From NCBI RefSeq assembly GCF_003324165.1, contig NW_025407839.1, positions 186,001 to 250,000 of the forward strand: a DNA stretch of 64,000 nt. The letters are read 5' to 3'. The notes under the pieces are model-generated. The model was not told the DNA's origin. It did not search any database and was given only the letters and a program-made list of their open reading frames with translations. The position numbers and the translations under genes are program-made. Within the stretch, counting starts at the first letter, position 1, and every line of letters starts with the position of its first letter. Of the stretch, positions 1 to 10,298 are shown piece after piece. The stretch is from Naegleria lovaniensis (Eukaryota > Heterolobosea > Eutetramitea > Acrasida > Naegleriidae).

Positions 1-1130
1 CCTTTCGAAAGTTGGCAGATGAAACTAGCGACACCTTAGAAAAATTTAAAGACTCGAGTGAATCGCTCCAACTCCAAATTATTACTAATATCAAAAAGAA
101 GAGTTTGAAAGAACTTCCTGAGAGCGCTATTGATCAAAGTGCTGCAACGACCTTGGAACAAACTCAGCAACGAAGCAAATCGGTCGTTGATGGAACAGTA
201 TTTTCAGAGAGCTCAAATATCAACAAGAGCATTTTCATTGGTAACGCCTATCTTCAACTGTTCAAGCAGAATCAATCTACGTCCATCGTTATTAAGATAG
301 GTATATTTGATACACCCGCTGGAAAAACACTGTTTGAACAGATCCCTATCGTTATGACATCTGTTGTCACTTTTGGAAGTACATTGTTAATGACAACAGA
401 CGTCGACCCGTTGAATGACAGTCTCCACCAAGATACATCAGTTGTCTTGGAAAATGGTGAATTAGCATATTCTGTAACTCATGGATCAATCGTGCTTGCA
501 TTTGGATCCCCATCACAATCTGTAAATGATGAATGTCGGCTCCCTTTTCCGTTTGAAGTGTTTGGCAAAATCAATGACAGCGATTACACCTTCGATAAAC
601 AGCAAAAACCCAAAAGATATTTACCTCAGATACTGTCGGTGGTTGGAAATGAATCTGAAGTATGGTGTGCAAAACTATTGCTTAACAATCCTTTGAAACT
701 CTCTGGAGAATCCATTCATCTAAGAAAAAAGATAAAACATTCCACAGTCGGAAATAATATTAGTGAGAACTCAAAAGCACATCGTTTTTCCACTGACACT
801 TCCACATCTTTTTCAATGGAAGGTGAAAGAATGTTGACTATAAGATATAGATACGAAGGAGAAACTGAGCAAGACGCACGATTAGTCAGCAATAAGTACA
901 CACCTTTGGAAAATGTCGTGGATCTGCAAGAAATTCATTCTGTATTGAGAAGAGACAATGTGAATATTGAGTTGGTCTCTGAAATTAGATATTTCAAAGA
1001 GGGTAAAGACATTGACCATTGTGGTTGGGTGATTCTACCTCCCTCCTTCGTAATTGAATTGAAATCTCCAGAAACCATGTTAAAACTATTGCTCAAACGA
1101 ACCAGCAGTAGTCACAATTCACAGAAATAG
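1..1130 (+). CDS. Unknown protein, 5' end outside the window
   Basis: The frame is open from the left edge to a TAG at 1128-1130, giving about 376 residues. No ATG marks a convincing start, so the gene begins upstream of the window. I do not recognise the family. The visible part has a polar N-terminal stretch, then a region of alternating hydrophobic strands (about residues 70-200) and a charged C-terminus. There is no signal peptide, membrane segment or catalytic motif that I can name. It converges on the CH-domain gene, with 64 bp between the two stops. It is probably a cytosolic protein; its role is unknown. Confidence 0.6.
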   Translation, partial: FRKLADETSDTLEKFKDSSESLQLQIITNIKKKSLKELPESAIDQSAATTLEQTQQRSKSVVDGTVFSESSNINKSIFIGNAYLQLFKQNQSTSIVIKIGIFDTPAGKTLFEQIPIVMTSVVTFGSTLLMTTDVDPLNDSLHQDTSVVLENGELAYSVTHGSIVLAFGSPSQSVNDECRLPFPFEVFGKINDSDYTFDKQQKPKRYLPQILSVVGNESEVWCAKLLLNNPLKLSGESIHLRKKIKHSTVGNNISENSKAHRFSTDTSTSFSMEGERMLTIRYRYEGETEQDARLVSNKYTPLENVVDLQEIHSVLRRDNVNIELVSEIRYFKEGKDIDHCGWVILPPSFVIELKSPETMLKLLLKRTSSSHNSQK

Positions 1131-1194
1131 TAATCATAGTATTCAAAACGTTTAATACATAGCCGAGTTCAGAACCAACAGTCACCATTCACAA

Positions 1195-3238
1195 TTATTG
1201 TTGTTGTTGAATATTCACATTCGATGACAGATCCTTCTCTCGATCTTTTAGCACCTTCAAGGATTGTGTGAGCTGAAATTTGATATCCTGTAAAATAATT
1301 CGATCCGAAATATTATTCGCATCTTGTGGAGTCAGTACAAACTTTTGTTGTGTCATGGTCTCGGCAGCTCGTACTTGTTCCTTCAACTTGTCTATTCGTT
1401 GTTTTTGAACTCGAGCCAAATTTCGTAACATTTTCAATTCTGCTTCTTCAGCTCCTGTCGAAGAGGGCGACGAGAGAACTGATCGAGGAGATGTCACCGA
1501 GGTAGGAGAAGCAGATGACGACGCCGAAGGACTGAGTCGACTACTACTACTACCTCCAGAATGATGACCTTTCCTTTTCATGGCCTCTAATAAATATCCA
1601 ATGCCACCATTTTGTTTCATTCCCATGTCTAAATAGAGTAATTTTAACATGAGCACTGGATCTGAATAAATCATTAATGCACTTGCTGCCTGTGATTGTT
1701 GTTCTTCCCTTTTCATGACTTCTCGATGTTCCTTAATTTTCTCTTTCAAAATATTCTCTAAGGGTGTCTTGATCGAGTCACTATTTTCAATGGATGTAAT
1801 GACACCATCGAGATCCAACTCGGAAAAAAGAGATCTTATTCGAATTCTCACAAATGAATCTAATGGACAAGTCATGAGTGAGGTAAAGAGAGTCAAGACC
1901 TTTGCTCGATATTGTCCATCTCGTTGGGAAGCAAAGGATGTCACCAATGAAGAGAATGGGTTCATGGAGAGAGAGTTATTTGAAGAACCAGTGTCACTTA
2001 TCAACGAAGACTGTGAGTTTCGAGTATTGGTATTCGGAGTACTCAATTGAGCTAATCTTGTACACTCGATCACAAAGGCATCAAATACAATCCAAAAACC
2101 TTCTTCGCTATGATTACACAACAATATGAAAATATCCAAAATGTATTTCCTCGTCACCAATGATTCCTTCTTGGTCAAAATATTCGTCAAAATTGTAATT
2201 GGAGATGGATACTCTAGAAATGGAGCATAGAATTCCTTCTCAAGCAAAATGAGTAAACAATAAATATAATTTCCCTGTACAACTTTTTCTTTCTGTGTCT
2301 TGTATACATGATTCAACTTTTCAATGACTTTTGAAATGAGTTTTACGCCTCCTTTCTGAACAAATTCTTGACACCAATGTTCATCTTTCATTTTTAACAG
2401 AGTGGCCAATGTTGCCAAATATTGTGGATCCGAGCTCTCTAACTCGAGCAAAATTCTATTCAATACAAAACTAACACTCACTTGTTTCAACTCTTCAATC
2501 ACGGAGGACGTTCGTTGAACTCGTCTTTCTTTGGTTTCAATCTCTGGTATCTTTAAAAATGTATCGAGTCCACTAGTTTGAGACTTTTCGCAAAATTTAG
2601 ATAATTTTTCAATGGTGTGACAAATGGCATGAATGTCCAAATTATTTACAAGAGTGGCAGGTGTCCAGTTGGTTGGAATTTCGTTCGATAAGGATTTACA
2701 TTCTTCTAAAAAGAAGGAAATATTATTGTGAATGAGAGAAGCATCTCCTTGTGGTTCGAGGGATATCTGTGCCATGTAATCTCCAGCTCGTAAATTCTTT
2801 ACCAAACAAATTAATCTGTCATGACAAATTTGGTAAAGCGACAGCAGTCAACAAAAAATCATAACATTCGAAAATTACAAAAATCCATTGCAACAGTTCA
2901 TAATCATCACAATTATTGACTTCCAATAACACACACATCCACTACAACACCTACCTCACTAACACCACTCCATCCTTCAACAATTCCCACAAATCCTTCT
3001 CTGTATCACTCAACGTCTCTGATTCCAACCATTCTTTAATGACTTTCCTTTGCAGTTGCGAATACGAAGGTGCCACTGAATTTGCACTCTCTTTCAATGC
3101 TGCAAACAATCCCGAAGTATTTCCACTACTGAGATGAATGGATTGTCTTCTCAGAGATTGCCTCCGACTGATCGCAGCAGTTACTGCATGAGGCTGTTGA
3201 CTCGATGATGAGGCAACTGCTGTTGGGGATGATTGCAT
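1195..3238 (-). CDS. CH domain plus formin-type GBD/FH3 protein without FH2
   Basis: Two exons (3238-2955 and 2815-1195) around a 139-nt intron encode about 634 residues. The intron splits a calponin-homology motif: exon 1 ends in DGVVLV and exon 2 continues RLICLVKN, matching the CH pattern DGVVLCRLIN, so the splice is well supported. The next region (about residues 190-370) is all-helical and resembles the armadillo-like GBD/FH3 regulatory module of diaphanous formins, including WCQEFVQKGGVKLI. A helical charged segment follows, then a Ser-rich linker and a C-terminal coiled coil. No FH1 or FH2 domain is present, so it should not nucleate actin itself. A role as a Rho- or actin-linked scaffold is inference. 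Confidence 0.75.
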
Positions 3239-3611
3239 TTTTTTGTAACGTGGTTGTGTTTTGTTTTTTTTGAAAATGAATAATTTGTCGAGTTTGATCG
3301 ATCTCGAAATGGTGCTCTGTGTTCAGAAACAATGAAATTAGAAATTCACGAAAAGAACAAAGAAGGAAATTGGAAAATGAAAATTGAGAGAGATGATCAC
3401 ATTTCGAGACTAGTAGAGGAATGTGAAAGTTTATGGAAGATTTCTAAATTGTGGAAATGTCAGCCATTAAAATCAAAAATGTCATCTTCTGGTAGAGGAG
3501 CTGAATTGGAGAGAGAAGAATAGGTTGGAAGGTTTGTGTTATTTATTCCATAACACAAAGCTAAAACAAATATTCATTTCAAGGATGGATTGAAAATGAA
3601 AAAGGAAAAAA

Positions 3612-3729
3612 GGCTACAGCACTGCAGGTTCCCAAGTTGTCTCCAACCTCAGTACTGATGCAGCTCGACGATGCTTAACTTCTCAAATCGGACGGGATGA
3701 GGTGCATTCATCGTGATATGGCCGTAGCC
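3612..3729 (-). rRNA. 5S ribosomal RNA
   Basis: Read on the minus strand, the 118 nt begin GGCTACGGCCATATCACG and end in the complementary GTGCTGTAGCC, forming the terminal stem. The internal promoter region and the loop order match eukaryotic 5S rRNA. The transcript runs directly into T6 (plus-strand A6 at 3606-3611), a normal RNA polymerase III terminator. By eye it is identical to the copy at 9244-9361, which lies in the opposite orientation. Confidence 0.95.
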
Positions 3730-4094
3730 ATTCAAGTTCTCTTTTTACTAGTTTTCATACTCCATATGTATTCTTAAATTCTCATACATCCAAACACAGC
3801 CTCAAACAATTGTGTTGACGAAATGTATGTTTGTAATTTGATATTTCCAAAGGAAGGCATTATGCGTATTCTGATTCGACATGAACTCGGATGTATATTC
3901 GCATTGTATTGTGTAATGATTTGTAGCGACAACGTTGTCATAACAACCCCGCCAACCAGAAAACAAAACCACTACGAAAAAAATTCACGACAACCACAGC
4001 TGTACTGTGTAACAACACTACAACTATAGACCACCCGAACGAATTTTTAAATCACTCGCTACAATTCATACAACAACAATTTATTGTATACAAA

Positions 4095-4651
4095 ATGGGT
4101 TTGCTTGATTTCATTAGAGGTCTCAGAAAATCTGATAAGGAGGCTCGTATTTTGATTTTAGGTCTTGATAACAGCGGAAAGACTTGCTCGTTGAAGAGTT
4201 TGGCAGGAGAGAAGGAGGAAATTTCCACAGTTATGCCAACACAAGGATTCAATATTAAATCAGTGCAAACTGGTAACGTGAAACTCAATGTGTGGGATAT
4301 CGGAGGTCAAAAGGCTATCAGACCATACTGGCCAAATTACTACAAGAATGCCGATGCCATCATTTACGTGGTTGATTCAACAGACAGAAATCGTTTTGAA
4401 GAGGCAGGATACGAACTTGATTGTTTGTTAAAAGATGAAAATCTTGCTGGAATTCCATGTCTTGTTTTTGCTAATAAGCAAGATATTCCTCTCATTGCTG
4501 CGTCTGCTGGGAAATAGCTAAAGTACTGAATTTACATGCTATCAAGGGAAGAGATTGGCACATTCAAGCCTGCAGCGCAAAGACTGGAACAGGTCTAGAT
4601 GAAGGTATTCAATGGGTTCTCGGAAAGCTTGATCTTGTTGAATCCAAGTAA
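4095..4651 (+). CDS. ARL3: ARL3-type small GTPase (single-base frame break)
   Basis: This Arf-like GTPase aligns over its whole length with ARL3, which releases lipidated cargo from carriers in the cilium or flagellum. The N-terminus is [12 protein letters not shown]. The P-loop is GLDNSGKT at about residues 24-31. [10 protein letters not shown] is switch 1, WDIGGQ is switch 2, and ANKQD and CSAKTG bind guanine. The frame closes early at 4515-4517, but the frame one base back continues [19 protein letters not shown] to TAA at 4649-4651, exactly as ARL3 requires. One missing G in the GGG at 4509-4511 explains it, giving 185 residues. I read this as a sequence error and not a pseudogene. Confidence 0.92.
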
Positions 4652-5002
4652 TTGTAAAATTTCAATAACCTGTAACACATAAACTCAATTTTTTCATCAG
4701 TCGTGGTTGAGACCTGACATGTTATCATTGAGTGCTCTTTGTCATCCTTGTGTTTGTCACAAATGCCTTGCCTTTATTGCAGACGCCAAATTCAAATTTA
4801 ATACGCAATCGACATATTTGCGCACCAATCTTGTCCTCTTTCAATACAGGTCAAAAACGTAACTGCTCAACCATATTTATTCAATGAAGCAGGATTCAAA
4901 AAAAAGCACTGCCATCTGTCACCACAGTTTTTTGCAAATCACCATCCACAAATTCACGTTCAGTCTTCAGAACAGCCAGTACTACGAGTAGTCACAACAA
5001 CA

Positions 5003-5496
5003 ATGGGCCAAAATCAAGCCACCTCTCTTCTCACCTCTGCACACTCTGCCGATGACATTCGAGATTTTCGAAAGGGACAAGTATTTACGCCCTTCGATCA
5101 CAAACACAACAATTCCAACCAAAAACTCATCAACCCACAACCTCGATCGACGATGATTTTGCAGAGCGCATGAATCTACAAGGACTCGAACGGAATACAG
5201 ACAGTAACAGCGGTGGTAGTAAAAGAAATAGTTTCAAAATTCCTTCATCATCATCCAACAATAATAGACGAAGAAGTCAAACCACGACAGCACCCACTCC
5301 AACAGCAGCCACACGATCCCGTATGAGTTGTTACTATGGAAGTTCTCCGGTTCAGCAACAAGAATCCATCTTACAACAAGAATTACAACGAAAACAACAA
5401 GCGCAACAAGAGCAAGAAGAACAATTACAACAAAAACGAACACAACGAAGAAAATCGTTTAATATCATCTCGAGAAAGAATAGTAACATGTTTTAA
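5003..5496 (+). CDS. Putative N-myristoylated basic, Gln-rich protein (frame break)
   Basis: The start MGQNQATS fits the N-myristoylation consensus (Gly2, Ser/Thr near position 6), so membrane attachment is likely. The frame from 5003 stops at 5171-5173. The -1 frame then carries a coherent continuation (SIDDDFAERMNLQGLE) to TAA at 5494-5496. One A missing from the A-run at 5121-5125 restores 164 residues. The C-terminal half is low complexity: Ser/Asn/Arg-rich, then a Gln-rich helical stretch (about residues 115-145), ending with the basic RKSFNIISRKNSNMF. No family is recognised. The coding call rests on composition, the ATG and the consistent frame. Confidence 0.6.
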
Positions 5497-5903
5497 GTAG
5501 CATGTTATTTCTATTTTTGCATTTCGGATAATGATCATCTCGAATTGACTGTACTATGACTATAATACAACAACTACCACACCGCTTACCCACTGCTCTG
5601 TACACTATGAACTCTAGTTTTCAACAAATTGTAAATAACAAGCTTTCTCTTTGAAAAACCTGTGCAAAGACGGCATGAATAAATTCTAGCTGCACTCAAA
5701 AAAACTCTCAAAACGAAAATGCTGTACACAAGAGTTTAAGGCAGACAAAAAAACATCCTTAAGGACGTGAACAATTTCATACAATTTCCATATTTGAGAA
5801 TTGTTTCAATTTTCCAATTCGTTTGTAAACAAGTGTGTGTTTGAAAACAGAGCCGCCATTCATTCATTCAAACAAAACAACTCACCCATTCACATCGCAC
5901 AAC

Positions 5904-6470
5904 ATGTTGTCCAAGCTGAATCGTCAACCTTCTAGATTACCATTCGTTGTACAATCTTTAAAGAACAACAACAACAAACTATTACAACATCTCAACTCGA
6001 AATCCATCCTAGTGATGGGATCTTCTCAAGTGGTTCAAACTCGAAACCTTCAACTGAAAACTCCTCTTCATATCGGTTTCTTTGATGATGTTGCTGGTAC
6101 TTATAAAACTCTTCATAATCCTTTCCATTTGAGATTCAAACTCTCCATGAAACCTTGGGAGTTTAGAACAGGATATTTCTTCTGGTATTTGAATTTTGGA
6201 GGAATTCTTATCCTTTCGGCAGTGTTGGCCGTGTCCATGTTCTTTGTCTTTTATTATGGATTTTACTTTTTATATGCCAATGTAGGAATTAATGGTTTGA
6301 GAAGATTCTACAATCCTCATCCCTTCTTGGAGGTTAGAAACGGAAAGGATTTGGCTGAGACGTATGATCCTCTTGGAAAGTTGTATGTGTATTTGAGTCC
6401 TTTCAGAGGTGAGGATAAGACCTTGGTGTTCTATCGAGAATTAGAGGCAGCTGCCAAACGAAGACTTTAA
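5904..6470 (+). CDS. Small protein with one membrane segment, possibly mitochondrial
   Basis: I start at the ATG at 5904; the frame is open further upstream without another ATG. The 188-residue product opens with a basic, Asn-rich segment with almost no acidic residues (MLSKLNRQPSRLPFVVQS), typical of a mitochondrial presequence. A strongly hydrophobic helix follows at about residues 93-122, then a short soluble tail with PHPFLEVRNGKD and a charged end. A respiratory-complex or ATP-synthase accessory subunit is possible, but this is inference and no family is named. Transcription is likely independent: about 400 bp separate it from the upstream gene. Confidence 0.65.
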   Translation: MLSKLNRQPSRLPFVVQSLKNNNNKLLQHLNSKSILVMGSSQVVQTRNLQLKTPLHIGFFDDVAGTYKTLHNPFHLRFKLSMKPWEFRTGYFFWYLNFGGILILSAVLAVSMFFVFYYGFYFLYANVGINGLRRFYNPHPFLEVRNGKDLAETYDPLGKLYVYLSPFRGEDKTLVFYRELEAAAKRRL

Positions 6471-6766
6471 TGGAAAGGAGAGTGGAATGAAGAGAGAATG
6501 ATCATTGGGAGTTTTACGGCACAATAAATGGAGTTTTAAATATAACATACTTGTGTGAGTTTTGTTCTTAATATTTGGATAGTCTTTCTCGCTCCTTGAA
6601 ATCAAACCGACTCTAAGATGTGAAAAAAGCCTTAATTCATTCGTTCACGTGTAATTCCAAATCGATTCCAATACTAGCCCTAACAAAGATCGCCCTCTTT
6701 TCACGTGCCTGTTATTGAAATTCTTCTATTTTCAGTTTCTGAACCACAACAACAAGCAATAAAAAA

Positions 6767-9062
6767 ATGCCAACTCCCTATCCCTTGAATCCACAAGTAC
6801 AACCACCCATGATGATGATGCCTACGAACGGACCACCTCCTCCGCAATGCTCATCCAAAGTAGAATTACATATTTCTTGTCGTAATTTGAAAAATGTAAG
6901 TCTTGAAGAAATCATGAAAATTTCATCTGATGAAACATTTTTGATTAGATGGACGTGTTGAGCAAGTCTGATCCGAGAGTGTTGGTTTATATTGGATATC
7001 CTCAGAACCATCCACAATTTGTAAGTACATTCAATAGCCAATTATTTATCCTGTATCATTCTGAATTTTCAAAATTTATTCGTGATCGTCTCGACAATTT
7101 GATCTCGTTTTTTCTCAATCTAAAACAACATGACTGTAGACTTGGAAATTATTGGGCGAAACTGAAACTGTGCGAGACAATTTAAATCCGAACTTTGTGA
7201 AATCTTTTGTTTTGGATTACTTTTTTGAAGAAGTTCAGCATTTGAAATTTGCTGTGTATGATATCGATAACTCGACCGCTACATTGAATGATGACGACTT
7301 TATTGGAGAAATGACAACTACTCTGGGCGAAATTTGTGGAAGCAGAGGTCAAAAATTAATCAAACATCTTTGTGTTGGTCATTCCAAGACATCCCGAGGA
7401 ACAATAATTGTCAGTGCCGAGCAAATCAATTCAAATGTGACCGATGATGTGGAAATTCAATTGGCTGGCATTTCGTTGGCGAAGGTATGTCATAATATCA
7501 TTTTAGAAAATTTTATTGACACATGTCTCTCTTTTTTAAATTCAATGTTGAATGTTGTACTACTGCTAATGGATTGTCATTTTCCATGATGGCAATTGAT
7601 TTACAATTAATAGATGGACTTTTTCGGAAAGGTAAGTGATTACAGTGACTTGGACGAGATGTGACATTGATCTTCACAATTATATTTTGCATGACTAACA
7701 GTCCGATCCATTTTTCATTATTGAAAAGCTCCACAATGGACAATATATTAATGTTTTTCAATCGGAAACTATCATGAATACACTCAACCCAGTTTGGAAG
7801 CCTTTCAGAATGCCATTAACCAAATTGTGCAATGGAGACGTGATGAGACCTCTAAAAATTAGTGTCTATGATTATGACAAATTCTCTCAACCAGATTTCA
7901 TTGGAGAGTGTGAAACAAATCTTGATTCCATTATGAAGGGCACTCTCTCTCTAAAATTGATCAACAAGAATAAGAAGAAAGGAAAAGAGCACACTGGAGA
8001 TTTAGTTGCAAAATCTGCCAAACTCGTAAAAAATTATTCATTCTTGGACTTTATTTCTGGAGGACTTAGGATGAATTTGTTGGTTGCCATAGATTGTAAG
8101 TTGATTCATAATTATGAATTCAAGAAATATTTAATACATTATTTGTGTTTCGTGATCATAATTCCTTTGACGCATCAACACATGAAATAGTTACTGCCTC
8201 AAATGGTAATGTTACTGATCCTCACTCCCTTCACTATAACAAGCCAGGTCAAATGAATCAGTACGAGTCTGCCATTTATGCAGTAGGTCAAATTCTCAGC
8301 GATTATGACTATGATAAGAAATTCCCATGTTTTGGTTATGGAGGATATATTAATGGCTCAACTTCTCACTGTTTTGCATTGAATGGAAATCCTCAACAAC
8401 CAGAATGTTATGGTGTTGAAGGAATTTTACAAGCATATAGACAAGCTCTTAATAATGTTTCTCTGAGTGGACCAACGTTATTTGCGAACGTGATTAAAAC
8501 AGCATGCCAGATTGCCTCCCAACCAATTTCACAACAAAATCAAGAATATTATATTTTGTTGATTATCACAGATGGAGCTATCAATGATATGGATTCAACC
8601 ATTGAAGAAATTGTGAGGGGAAGTGAATTACCTCTTTCCATAATTATTGTAGGAGTTGGAAATGCCGATTTCAAGTCCATGGTCACTCTCGATGGTGATG
8701 ATGGAAGGCTCAGATCTCCTTACACCTTCAAATACGCAAGTAGAGACATTGTACAATTTGTTCCATTCAATCAATTCAAGAATCAACCTTATACCTACTT
8801 GGCCAAAGAAGTGTTGGCTGAAATTCCTCAACAAGTGACTGAGTTTATGAAGATGAGAAATATTGTTCCAAATCCAAGAGTTGTCGTCGCCGAATATGTT
8901 CCTCCAATGAGTGAAGAATTGCCAAGAGGTTCCCTCTCAGAAAATTACAACCCAAACCTTGCCACACCGCCCTCATCATCGAGTGCAATCTCAGCAGTCA
9001 CAACAACTACGGCAGTAACCTCAACACAACCCTATCCAACCAATGTACAATACAAGATCTAG
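6767..9062 (+). CDS. Copine (two C2 domains plus vWA domain)
   Basis: Six exons encode 609 residues: 6767-6895, 6949-7020, 7140-7484, 7614-7631, 7702-8095 and 8191-9062. All introns have GT-AG ends and phases agree. Copines are calcium-dependent phospholipid-binding proteins. A Pro-rich N-terminus precedes C2A (MDVLSKSDPRVLVY and the NLNPNF motif), then C2B. C2B carries a second MDFFGK-SDPFF calcium loop, TLNPVW and YDYDKFSQPDFIGE. A copine/vWA domain begins AIDFTASNG and includes LLIITDGAINDM. The 18-nt exon 4 encodes only MDFFGK, part of the C2B calcium loop. The Pro/Ser/Thr-rich tail is typical of copines. Calcium-triggered membrane recruitment is family knowledge. Confidence 0.95.
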
Positions 9063-9243
9063 GTTATGCACTATCAGATAATGAATTTCATCATTAAAGC
9101 ACATATATTGTGAGTTGACAACCCTTAGAATTTCCAATGCATTGTAGCACCAGCCTCAAAGAACGGCAATGCATGTTTATAACAGGAAAGTCAAAAGAAT
9201 GCTTCAAATGACGGAATAAAGGAAAGAATTGTAGATTATTCAT

Positions 9244-9361
9244 GGCTACGGCCATATCACGATGAATGCACCTCATCCCGTCCGATTTGAGAAGTTAAGC
9301 ATCGTCGAGCTGCATCAGTACTGAGGTTGGAGACAACTTGGGAACCTGCAGTGCTGTAGCC
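9244..9361 (+). rRNA. 5S ribosomal RNA
   Basis: This is a 118-nt 5S gene, identical by eye to the minus-strand copy at 3612-3729. It runs from GGCTACGGCCATATC to GTGCTGTAGCC and is followed at once by T5 at 9362-9366, the Pol III stop. The shared sequence extends only two bases upstream (AT before GGCTACGG). Each copy therefore sits in unrelated flanks, and the internal control region is the only shared promoter element. It lies between the copine and SEC61G genes. Confidence 0.95.
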
Positions 9362-9570
9362 TTTTTCATGTTTTAACACGAAGACACCAATTGTCCTCTT
9401 GTATTATCTTGATTACTTCATCTATGCAAACGAAACCAATAATTTGTTGTTCAAGAGAACGTTCTTTGCGTTTTTGATTTTATGCCACCTCAAGAGCTGT
9501 TTCACATCATCAACCACAACACGTCACGAAGAAAATCAGCAGACTCTGAATTTTTGTAAGCCAAAAAAAA

Positions 9571-9780
9571 ATGGATCTCATCGATGAAGTTGCTCAACAA
9601 TCCACTGATTTCTATCGTGCCTCGAAGCGATTTGTGACTCGGTGCAAGAAGCCTGACTCCAAGGAGTTCTCCAAGATTGCTTTTGCTACTGCTGTTGGAT
9701 TTTTGATTATGGGATTCATTGGATTCTTTGTCAAGCTCATCCATATTCCTATCAACAATATTATTATTGGACATCAATAA
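9571..9780 (+). CDS. SEC61G: Sec61 gamma subunit of the ER protein translocon
   Basis: The 69-residue single-exon product matches Sec61 gamma along its full length. Landmarks are the basic segment [14 protein letters not shown] and the conserved tail-anchor helix [20 protein letters not shown] ending in NIIIGHQ. The family is usually 66-80 residues, so the gene is complete. The protein clamps the Sec61 alpha channel in the ER membrane during co-translational import. The ATG at 9571 follows an A-rich leader, as for most genes in this window. Confidence 0.97.
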   Translation: MDLIDEVAQQSTDFYRASKRFVTRCKKPDSKEFSKIAFATAVGFLIMGFIGFFVKLIHIPINNIIIGHQ

Positions 9781-10298
9781 TCATCATCATGATTATTGTT
9801 CATCATCATCAAGGTTCAAGAGAGTGATTGCTTGTAGTAGTGCTCTAAAGAGAGTAACGGACTCGGTTTCAACAAACTTGTTCCGCCGCTTGCTCTCATC
9901 AGCCAATTACAATCTCGCACAACAACAACTAGTTTTATAGACACCCATGATGATTCTTTTGTATATTCCTTTCCCTTCCCCACATCTCTTCTCAGCATTT
10001 TTGCTTCTCTTATTATTATAAAACAATAAAAACATCTTTGTAATTCATCGGGCCATGTCCAAGATTGAAATAATCCACAAAGTCGGTTCGCTAGAGATCA
10101 TCCAAAGAGTGGAATAGTTGTTTTGTCTCAATTCTGATGCCAATCAATAGATTGTAGAAATAGAAGACGGTTTTTTATTGGCTCAATAGGAGCACAGTGA
10201 TGAAAACATGGTTCGAACAATCGTTTGTGTCCTTCCTTCGAGATTGACGATGTGAGCTTTGACTGATATTCGTTTGAAATTGACCTCTCGTGCAGCAT
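9781..10298. other. Convergent intergenic region, no gene seen
   Basis: This 518-bp spacer lies between the stops of SEC61G and the minus-strand LRR gene. It has AT-rich stretches and an AATAAA-like signal near 10025 (ACAATAAAAAC) that could serve the SEC61G transcript. I see no convincing coding or structural RNA signal. Confidence 0.4.

Noticed and set aside
3332-3523. Plus-strand frame of 63 codons upstream of the 5S gene
   Set aside because: It overlaps the promoter side of the CH-domain gene, has low-information Lys/Glu/Ser content and has no recognisable family.
4495-4520. Programmed -1 frameshifting in ARL3 at the GGGAAA run
   Set aside because: The phase does not match a classical X-XXY-YYZ slippery site, no pseudoknot is evident, and identical one-base deficits occur in many unrelated genes here. 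A sequence error is simpler.
5088-5164. Intron GTATTT...TTTGCAG to explain the frame change in the gene at 5003
   Set aside because: Removing it places a stop codon immediately after the join, whereas one added A in the A-run gives a coherent frame.
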